Shown in pieces: positions 1-5,155 of a stretch of DNA of 10,646 nt (position 1 is its first letter; each line of letters opens with the position of its first letter). The stretch covers positions 1 to 10,646 of the forward strand of contig CAILTZ010000850.1 of the NCBI GenBank assembly GCA_903837255.1, given 5' to 3'. Position numbers and translations under genes: made by a program. Under the pieces are notes generated by a model. The model was not told where the DNA came from and did no database searches. It saw nothing but the letters and a program-made list of their open reading frames with translations. The stretch is from an uncultured Pirellula sp. Its GTDB lineage: Bacteria; Planctomycetota; Planctomycetia; Pirellulales; Pirellulaceae.

Positions 1-315
1 CACCACCCCCAGCAGCACCCCCAGCAGCAGCAGCAACCCCCGCAGCAGCAGCAACCCCAGCAGCAACAACCCCACCAGCAGCAACCTCAGCAGCAGCAAC
101 CCCAGCAGCAGCAACCTCAGCAGCAGCAGCAGCAACCTCAGCAGCAGCAGCAGCAACCTCAGCAGCAACAGCAGCAACCTCAGCAGCAACAGCAGCAACC
201 TCAGCAGCAACAGCAACAACCTCAGCAGCAGCAGCAACCTCAGCAACAGCAGCAACCTCAGCAACAGCAGCAACCTCAGCAGCAGCAACCTCAGCAGCAG
301 CAGCAACCTCAGCAG
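1..315 (+). repeat. CAG/CAA-CCN tandem tract encoding poly-Gln/Pro
   Basis: The in-frame codons are exclusively CAG, CAA, CCN and four CAC. They form about 16 to 18 degenerate units of the form (CAG/CAA)n-CAA-CCN, giving Q4P, Q5P and Q6P blocks. Perfect neighbouring copies occur: 160-180 and 181-201 are identical 21-nt units, and 241-258 and 259-276 are identical 18-nt units. Proline codons are CCC or CCG in most of the left part and only CCT from about 118 onward, and the last Gln before almost every Pro is CAA. This pattern fits growth of the right part by tandem duplication or slippage of a CAA-CCT-ended unit. The left end of the tract is outside the window. Confidence 0.93.
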
Positions 316-870
316 GCTTGGAGCCCACCGAAGATCGACTGGAACCTTGGGGCGACACTGCGATGGCTGATCATCGCTGTCCTGGCCTTCATTGCCTTGA
401 TATTCGGTGCGAAATACTTCCGGCAGTGGTTGGCTTGGTTCCGAAGAGGCGAACCGACCGAACTGGAAACGACGCAATCCAGCGGCTCGGCTCAGGTGAA
501 CGAGAGTCAGCCAACTCGCTTTTGTGATCTAGAGGATCCGTTCAAGCTCTATCGGCATAATCCGGATGAAATCGTCCGGTCGCTGTTTCATGCCGTATCG
601 ATCTGGGGCAAAGAGCACCGCGTCGCCCGCGCCGAGGACGAAACCCCCGACGAATACTCACGCCGTTTAGGACGCAAGTATGCAGAAATTTCCGAATCCC
701 TCACGCAGCTTGGTTTGATGGTCAGTCGATTGGCTTACGCAAAAAAATCGGTCAATCCCAGAGACGCACAGTCGTTGCAGTCACTCTGGGAATGGATGCG
801 GGCCAATGATAGAGGGCCAGCGACAGGTAGCCAGCGTCAGGTAGATACGGTTGGGGATAGGAGTGCTTAG
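1..870 (+). CDS. DUF4129-domain membrane protein with Gln/Pro-rich linker (5' truncated)
   Basis: Reading frame 1 is open from the first base of the window to the TAG at 868-870, so 289 codons of the C-terminal part are visible and the start lies upstream. In order they encode a Gln/Pro/His-only tract (visible residues 1-105), a short Trp-containing joint, one hydrophobic helix (about residues 120-137, core LIIAVLAFIALIFG), a basic stretch with FRRGE, and a C-terminal helical domain (about 179-270). The C-terminal domain contains ETPDEYSRRL, like the 'TPxEfarRL' signature of DUF4129, a domain also found at the C-terminus of TgpA-type transglutaminases. By the positive-inside rule the Q/P tract should be extracytoplasmic and the DUF4129 part cytosolic. 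DUF4129 genes often sit near MoxR ATPase, DUF58 and transglutaminase genes; none is inside this window. The biochemical role of DUF4129 is unknown. The domain call is by motif and layout only. The codon at 397 (TTG) is internal and is not the start. Confidence 0.72.
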   Translation, partial: HHPQQHPQQQQQPPQQQQPQQQQPHQQQPQQQQPQQQQPQQQQQQPQQQQQQPQQQQQQPQQQQQQPQQQQQQPQQQQQPQQQQQPQQQQQPQQQQPQQQQQPQQAWSPPKIDWNLGATLRWLIIAVLAFIALIFGAKYFRQWLAWFRRGEPTELETTQSSGSAQVNESQPTRFCDLEDPFKLYRHNPDEIVRSLFHAVSIWGKEHRVARAEDETPDEYSRRLGRKYAEISESLTQLGLMVSRLAYAKKSVNPRDAQSLQSLWEWMRANDRGPATGSQRQVDTVGDRSA

Positions 871-1011
871 CCGATAAGACCTATTGGCCTTACCGAGTGC
901 TAGCAATTGCCTGCGTCATGAGGGCTCAGGAAATGGATCTTGCTTTTTCCAAGCATTTTTTGGAGTATGCCCCCGTGCGTTAAGAGGACCAAGGATGGTC
1001 GGCTCAGCGCA

Positions 1012-1383
1012 ATGCACCGACTCTCAAACACATGGACGTGTCCGATGCCGAGCTATATGCCCTATGTTCCCTATTGGTTTGAAGTCTTCTCGGCCTGGAC
1101 CCCATGGGTGGTTCCGATCCTTGCGATTCTCGGTCTTTGGATCGCTAGACTCTGCGAAGACTCCCGGGTACGAGGCGCCGCTGAAGCTTGTTATTTCGGG
1201 GCTATGGTTGTCGCAGCCATGATCACCCTACGCACGATCCTGGCCGACGATCACTGCTGGCTGCTGCATACCTCAAGCCTCGGGTTGATGATCCTCGGGG
1301 CGATTTTTCCTCACCACATGCTCGAAAACTCTGCCCAGGACAGCCTGGGTGAAAACGGCTTGAGCGATGCCCACATGCGATAG
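1012..1383 (+). CDS. small three-helix membrane protein, unknown function
   Basis: From the ATG at 1012 this encodes 123 residues. Three hydrophobic stretches are visible: WVVPILAILGLWIARL, then a segment around YFGAMVVAAMITLRTIL, then LLHTSSLGLMILGAIF. Short loops with Cys-Glu-Asp and Asp-Asp-His-Cys separate them. No enzyme motif is recognised. The start is uncertain: TTG 940 has AGGAAA at 928-933 with a 6-nt spacer, and ATG 967, 1045 and 1057 are also in frame. ATG 1012 is chosen because it keeps all three helices and avoids the oddly AT-rich first codons. Its last 17 nt overlap the start of the mobA-like gene in another frame, suggesting co-transcription and possible translational coupling. 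The hydrophobic pattern is convincing, but no family could be named. Confidence 0.6.
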   Translation: MHRLSNTWTCPMPSYMPYVPYWFEVFSAWTPWVVPILAILGLWIARLCEDSRVRGAAEACYFGAMVVAAMITLRTILADDHCWLLHTSSLGLMILGAIFPHHMLENSAQDSLGENGLSDAHMR

Positions 1384-2005
1384 TTCACCCAGCGCCCTAC
1401 GCATTGCATATATTTTGGCCGGTGGCAAAAGCTCCCGATTTGGTTCGAGCAAGGCGTTGGTCCAAATCGGCGGAATGCCACAAATTCTGAGACTTGCTCG
1501 GCAACTTCAAGCGGACTCTTGGCAGAGCGTTGCAATCTCTCAGACTGCGGGCGAATTCGAATCTCTTGGAATTCGGACCATCGGCGATATCGAGAAGGAC
1601 TGCGGCCCGGTTGCAGGGGTTCTCTCGGGGTTGCTCGATCTGCGTAACACTTCGCAAGCCAGCCATCCCCAGGGCTCTTTGGTGCGTCCTTATGCTCTTT
1701 TTGTGACCTGTGATCTTTGGGAGTGGAACCCCTGCTGGAGCGGTATGCTGATTCCCCCGAAAACGGCCTCTCAAATCGAGCCAGGGCTCCTGAATTACTT
1801 CCAAGCCGATAGCTTCCTGCCCTTCCCCTGCTCGATCCATGTGGATGCTTTGCCTCAAGTCCAGGACGCTTGGAACTTGGGGGCTCGATCGATGCGGAGC
1901 CTCTTGAAGGCTTTAGAAAGTGTCTCCAATACCATCGTGGCTGCGGAAGGCCAGATCCCTGCATCGTTCAATACGCATGAAGACCTGAGTCGACTGCAGG
2001 GATAA
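1367..2005 (+). CDS. mobA: MobA-type molybdenum cofactor guanylyltransferase
   Basis: This encodes a 212-residue cytosolic protein with the Rossmann-like NTP-transferase layout of MobA, which transfers GMP from GTP to molybdopterin cofactor to make the guanine dinucleotide form. The nucleotide-binding signature LAGGKSSRFGSSK is at residues 17-29, with the catalytic-loop Arg24 and Lys29 in place. The D-x-x-x-D-CGPVAGV segment at 74-85 matches the 'GPLAG' motif, and Asp116 in VTCD is the expected metal-binding Asp. Length is close to E. coli MobA (about 194), with extra residues at the N-terminus and around 94-108. The motif after Asp116 (LWEWNP) differs from the usual 'CDMPFL'. The gene overlaps the upstream small membrane protein gene by 17 nt, and GGGTGA at 1348-1353 is only a weak ribosome site. 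A related NTP_transf_3 nucleotidyltransferase such as a MocA-like enzyme is the main alternative, since no other cofactor gene is in view. Confidence 0.82.
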   Translation: MPTCDSSPSALRIAYILAGGKSSRFGSSKALVQIGGMPQILRLARQLQADSWQSVAISQTAGEFESLGIRTIGDIEKDCGPVAGVLSGLLDLRNTSQASHPQGSLVRPYALFVTCDLWEWNPCWSGMLIPPKTASQIEPGLLNYFQADSFLPFPCSIHVDALPQVQDAWNLGARSMRSLLKALESVSNTIVAAEGQIPASFNTHEDLSRLQG

Positions 2006-2018
2006 ACTCGCCTGAAGA

Positions 2019-2471
2019 TTACTTGCGCGAGGCGTCGCAGGTTCCGCAGTGTCCTTTGACGAGCACTTCGCTGATCCGAGCGATGTTTAGATTTCGCCTC
2101 ACTGTGGGGCTTGGCAGGGCCATATCATCGATGCACGAGACGCTCCCGCAATCCATGCAGACAAAGTGCGGATGGCTGCTGCGATCGTGTTTAGGGTCCC
2201 TCAGTTCGAATCGCCAGACATGGTCACCTAGTTCGGTCCTTAAAACCAACTCGGCTTCGGCTAGATCGGTCAGATTCCGAAACACGGTGGCTTTATCAAA
2301 GCCCAAGGGGACCAGTTCCTCGGCCAATTGAGCGTGCGTCTGAGGCTTGCTCGAACGCTTCAGAGCATTGATCACTGTGATGCGTGCCGGGGTGCTACGC
2401 AGGCCGGCATCCTTGAGCATCTTGCGAGCTTCATTGACATCTTCGACGGTGGTCTTTTTCTTAGTATTCAT
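2019..2471 (-). CDS. Fur-family metal-dependent transcriptional regulator
   Basis: This encodes 150 residues from the ATG at 2471. The N-terminal winged helix (about 10-88) contains GLRSTPARITVINAL and the recognition-helix segment DKATVFRNLTDLAE, which matches Fur 'atvYRtL..L'. The dimerisation half carries two CxxC pairs, Cys105/Cys108 and Cys142/Cys145, expected to hold structural zinc. Candidate regulatory-metal ligands by alignment to Fur are His46, Glu89, His100 and His102. The position normally occupied by Glu in 'CGkviEF' is Cys113 here (CGSVSCIDD). The protein could sense Fe, Zn, Mn or peroxide; the sequence does not decide between Fur, Zur and PerR. The ATG overlaps the upstream stop as TGATG and has AGG 6 nt upstream; a GTG at 2474 is possible but too close to that site. 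This is the last gene of the minus-strand cluster, so it is probably co-expressed with it. Confidence 0.92.
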   Translation of the reverse strand: MNTKKKTTVEDVNEARKMLKDAGLRSTPARITVINALKRSSKPQTHAQLAEELVPLGFDKATVFRNLTDLAEAELVLRTELGDHVWRFELRDPKHDRSSHPHFVCMDCGSVSCIDDMALPSPTVRRNLNIARISEVLVKGHCGTCDASRK

Positions 2472-2480
2472 CACGCACCT
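2469..2480 (-). promoter_or_regulatory. translational coupling junction, pseudo-receiver gene to Fur-family gene
   Basis: AGGTG at 2480-2476 lies a few bases before a TGATG junction in which the stop of the receiver gene shares one base with the Fur ATG at 2471. This favours ATG 2471 over the GTG at 2474. Confidence 0.7.
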
Positions 2481-2869
2481 GCGCTGGCGTCGCTTGGCTG
2501 TAGGATCGCTCGGAGGCGGTGGAGGGTTTCTGGGGCATTGAGCTCCAGTTTCCCAAAACCCAGGACTGCACCGTTGGCAATTGCCTGCTGCTGGTGCTCA
2601 GCATAGTTGGTGATGAGCATGACGGGAATGTCTCGGAAGGCTTCCGATTGCTTGATCACACGCAGGATATCCATCCCATCGCTGTAATCGATATCGAGCT
2701 TGCGATTGATCAAGATTAGATCGACCGATTGACGCTCCAGAGCCGCCAGGGCATCAGCGAGCTGATCGGCCCGGAGGAGCTCGACATCGAAATGCTTGCG
2801 AAGCATCGACGAGATGGCCGAATGGTCAGGTCCACAGTTACCGACATCGAGAACGATCTTGCGTGACAT
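2471..2869 (-). CDS. stand-alone pseudo-receiver (degenerate response-regulator domain)
   Basis: This encodes 132 residues, the size of a single CheY-like receiver, with no output domain. The alternating pattern fits a receiver fold: KIVLDVG (beta 1), VDLILINRKLD (beta 3), IPVMLITNY (beta 4), GFGK (beta 5). Thr87 and Lys107 sit where the conserved switch Thr and Lys belong. The phospho-acceptor position after beta 3 is Asn55 instead of Asp, the acidic pair after beta 1 is replaced by V-G-N-C-G, and the Lys is followed by Leu-Glu instead of Pro. Aspartyl phosphorylation is therefore unlikely, and it probably works as a protein-binding or adaptor module. The start is fixed by GGAGG at 2876-2880 with a 6-nt spacer before ATG 2869; a TTG at 2875 would overlap the upstream stop and has no site. 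It lies 2 nt after the upstream gene and overlaps the Fur gene by one base. The acidic residues around 59-64 could partly substitute, so the pseudo-receiver call is strong but not proven. Confidence 0.82.
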   Translation of the reverse strand: MSRKIVLDVGNCGPDHSAISSMLRKHFDVELLRADQLADALAALERQSVDLILINRKLDIDYSDGMDILRVIKQSEAFRDIPVMLITNYAEHQQQAIANGAVLGFGKLELNAPETLHRLRAILQPSDASAGA

Positions 2870-2880
2870 GATCAACCTCC
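2867..2880 (-). promoter_or_regulatory. ribosome binding site of the pseudo-receiver gene
   Basis: A consensus GGAGG at 2880-2876 encodes the last Gly-Gly codons of the upstream protein; its stop TGA is at 2874-2872 and the ATG at 2869. The 6-nt spacer is ideal and rejects the TTG at 2875 as a start. Confidence 0.85.
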
Positions 2881-5139
2881 GCTTTGGGTTGTTGGAGATT
2901 GACCGCCGGTGGCAGCACTTGGAGCGGCCCCATCTAGGAGTTTGACTTCGAGCTCTCGGACGAGGTCGGTTTGCAGGTACTGCTGCATGAGGATACGCGT
3001 CGCATCGATCATCTTGTCGATACGTTCGGCCACAGGTCCGGGAACCGGTCCCATCTCGGTCGAGGTGGCTCGCCTAAGGATATTTTGCATTTGCGCAGCT
3101 AGCCCATCGTAGTTTTTGACCTTCTTGAGCTCGTCGAGCAGTGCAAAGGCTTCGTCCTTCTTGCCATCTTCGATTTTCTTTTTGATACGGGCATCGAGGA
3201 TTTTACGACGGACGACCAAATCGAGGACTTCGCCCTGAAGCCCCTTGAGAAAGGCTTCGGCTTGCAAGCGTCGGCGGTCATCGGGCAGGTCTGCTTTTTC
3301 CTGTTCGCGATAGCCGGTGATGACGGGCAAGCGCGCTAGGAGCGTTTCGCCGTTCTTGATGTAGTACAGATACAGAGGGAGATTGATCTGCATGGTTCGC
3401 GTTGGGGCTCGCTCGCGACGCTTAAAGCCCTCGGCTGCGGCTTCAATGGCCGCTTCGTCGGCCGCAGCGAGTGCAATGGCTGGATCCTCTGGACCTGGCT
3501 CCGCTGACTCGGATTGGTTTTCCTTAAGGCTCTTTAGGCGAATGGCAGTCGCCCTGGCCCTCGATATCATTTCGACGGAACTCGATGTAGGTTGATCGTA
3601 AGTGATCGTCGGATTCTGGGGGTTGGTCACACCGATGACTCCACGCCAGTCGGTCCTTCCGACCATTTTCAAATCCTCACCCCCAGGTGTCCTCCAATAG
3701 ACTTCGGCACCAGGGACGGCGCTGTTGGGCTGACCACGCACGCCGAGCTTCAATTCGGTGGTCGGATAGTGTGGCTGGACCTTGAGCGCCACCCGCTTGG
3801 TTCGCCGGTTCTTGGCAGCTACAAGCGCCCCGCGGCTGGCCGCAAAAATCGCCCCGTAGTAACGAGCACTATCGATGGGCTCGGTGACTGCGATGTAAGT
3901 AAACGCTAGGTTCTGAAGCTGCGTTGGGTTTCCATTGAGGTCATCGCGACGGATGTAAGGTACCAGCACATCACCTAGTCCAATGTGCACAGGGGATTCC
4001 GGCGAGGCGGCCAAGCCTTTGGCTCGGATACGGATCACAGCCGTCTTGTTATCGTTTTCCTCGATACGGGCCATGGGCGTAAAGCATCGGCGTTGCAGAT
4101 ACGCAACCGTCTGGGGAATCTCTTGGACACTCGCAACGGTCGTTGTCTCCATGAGTCCTATGCGGCGAACAAACGCGTCTAGCTCTTTGACTTGGATGCG
4201 AATCCGCTCTTTCTCTTGATCAACCGCCACTAAAAAGATCTTGTCTTTTTCCCGCAGCATCGACTCGGGCTGCCAGGGAAAACGGGTCGGCAGCGAACGG
4301 GCGACTTCTTTGAATCGGTTGGCTTCGTTCTTGGGAACCAGAGCTGCAAAAATCTTGCCTGTCTTGAGGCCCTCGAAGATCGCATCCGACGTGGCTTCCG
4401 ATGCATCGAGTTTGGCCTGCAACCTCTTCCATTTCTCTTCGGTGATGTAGGGGACGATGTCCCGTTGCATGGCTGCATACTGCAGCGGAGGGACCGCGAT
4501 TTTAGGAACGCGCTCGATCACTGAATCGAGAGTACGCACGCTATTGAGGCTCGCTGCCCGAGCCTCCGCGTCAGCCTTGGCCTTGATCTCGTCTTCCTGC
4601 TGCTTTGTCAGTTTCTTATTCTGCTTTTGTGCCTCAACAACTGGATCGACCAGCGGTTTGGGCTGGATGGCCATGAAGGCGTCTTTGGCCACTTCGCTCT
4701 TGGCCAACATGAGCACCAACTCGCGCGATAGTAGCTGCTCGATGGTCAGGTCATCGAGGTGATAGAGGACCGATCCGAACAGAGCATCAGGGGTCTCCAC
4801 CACGTCGCATTGCATGGCTGACCCGAACTCGATGTCTGTGCACTCAGCGATTTTTCGCTGAATAAGCTCCTTGGTCGCATCGCTCAAACCCAGCGTCGGG
4901 GAGATGCTCAACCAGATGCGGGCTTTGTAGGCCGAGTACTCCCAAACCTCGACCTGCTCATTCTTGCTCGCGGCCGCTGGCTTGGCCTTGCCCGCAGAGG
5001 CACCTGGTGCGGAAGGCTGTGGTGCTGCTTGAGATTTTTCTTGGGATAGGGCGGTGCTCAGACCGTCCGAGAACATCGCTAAACCCGAGAGCATCGCAAA
5101 ACAAACGGCCAAAACTTTGGTTTTCATAGCTGGAATCAT
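2872..5139 (-). CDS. secreted 755-residue protein of unknown function with possible carboxypeptidase-regulatory-like domain
   Basis: A signal peptide is clear: MKTK followed by a hydrophobic core (about 9-23) and a c-region near TALSQ (29-33). There is no lipobox Cys, so the product is probably free in the periplasm or exported. An Ala/Pro/Lys/Gln linker (about 36-60) leads to a mixed region with a charged, probably coiled-coil segment rich in Lys, Glu and Ala at 165-200. Residues about 455-515 (LGVRGQPNSAVPGAEVYWR and GRTDWRGVIGV) resemble the carboxypeptidase-regulatory-like or bacterial Ig-like beta fold. The C-terminal part (about 540-735) is charged helix, ending in a Ser/Thr/Gly/Gln tail. 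No catalytic motif was found. The reading frame is open up to 5526, but the first 129 codons lie over the preceding gene; the ATG at 5139 forms an ATGA overlap with that gene's stop and has GGAGGG at 5150-5155. The domain assignment is tentative. Confidence 0.75.
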   Translation of the reverse strand: MIPAMKTKVLAVCFAMLSGLAMFSDGLSTALSQEKSQAAPQPSAPGASAGKAKPAAASKNEQVEVWEYSAYKARIWLSISPTLGLSDATKELIQRKIAECTDIEFGSAMQCDVVETPDALFGSVLYHLDDLTIEQLLSRELVLMLAKSEVAKDAFMAIQPKPLVDPVVEAQKQNKKLTKQQEDEIKAKADAEARAASLNSVRTLDSVIERVPKIAVPPLQYAAMQRDIVPYITEEKWKRLQAKLDASEATSDAIFEGLKTGKIFAALVPKNEANRFKEVARSLPTRFPWQPESMLREKDKIFLVAVDQEKERIRIQVKELDAFVRRIGLMETTTVASVQEIPQTVAYLQRRCFTPMARIEENDNKTAVIRIRAKGLAASPESPVHIGLGDVLVPYIRRDDLNGNPTQLQNLAFTYIAVTEPIDSARYYGAIFAASRGALVAAKNRRTKRVALKVQPHYPTTELKLGVRGQPNSAVPGAEVYWRTPGGEDLKMVGRTDWRGVIGVTNPQNPTITYDQPTSSSVEMISRARATAIRLKSLKENQSESAEPGPEDPAIALAAADEAAIEAAAEGFKRRERAPTRTMQINLPLYLYYIKNGETLLARLPVITGYREQEKADLPDDRRRLQAEAFLKGLQGEVLDLVVRRKILDARIKKKIEDGKKDEAFALLDELKKVKNYDGLAAQMQNILRRATSTEMGPVPGPVAERIDKMIDATRILMQQYLQTDLVRELEVKLLDGAAPSAATGGQSPTTQSGG

Positions 5140-5155
5140 GGTGCTCGGACCCTCC
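5136..5155 (-). promoter_or_regulatory. translational coupling junction, TPR-SBP5 gene to 755-residue secreted protein gene
   Basis: Read on the minus strand, GGAGGG at 5155-5150 precedes ATG 5139 by 10 nt, and the ATG overlaps the upstream TGA as ATGA. A second in-frame ATG at 5127 lies too far from the ribosome site to be preferred. Confidence 0.75.

Noticed and set aside
1..315. CRISPR or other non-coding repeat array
   Set aside because: Repeats are in-frame codon units with no spacers, and the frame continues into a membrane helix and conserved domain.
871..1011. Promoter for the small membrane protein and mobA
   Set aside because: TTGCCT-like and short AT-rich elements exist, but no -35/-10 pair at good spacing stands out; small palindromes GCTAGC and CAATTG look incidental.
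1311..1964. 217-codon minus-strand open frame, and a 153-codon one at 1397-1858
   Set aside because: They lie opposite the mobA-like gene, which carries clear family motifs; the antisense translations are Arg/Ser/Pro rich with no recognisable domain.
2007..2031. Possible rho-independent terminator between the convergent genes
   Set aside because: The stem is only 5 bp with a 15-nt loop and there is no T-run on either strand.
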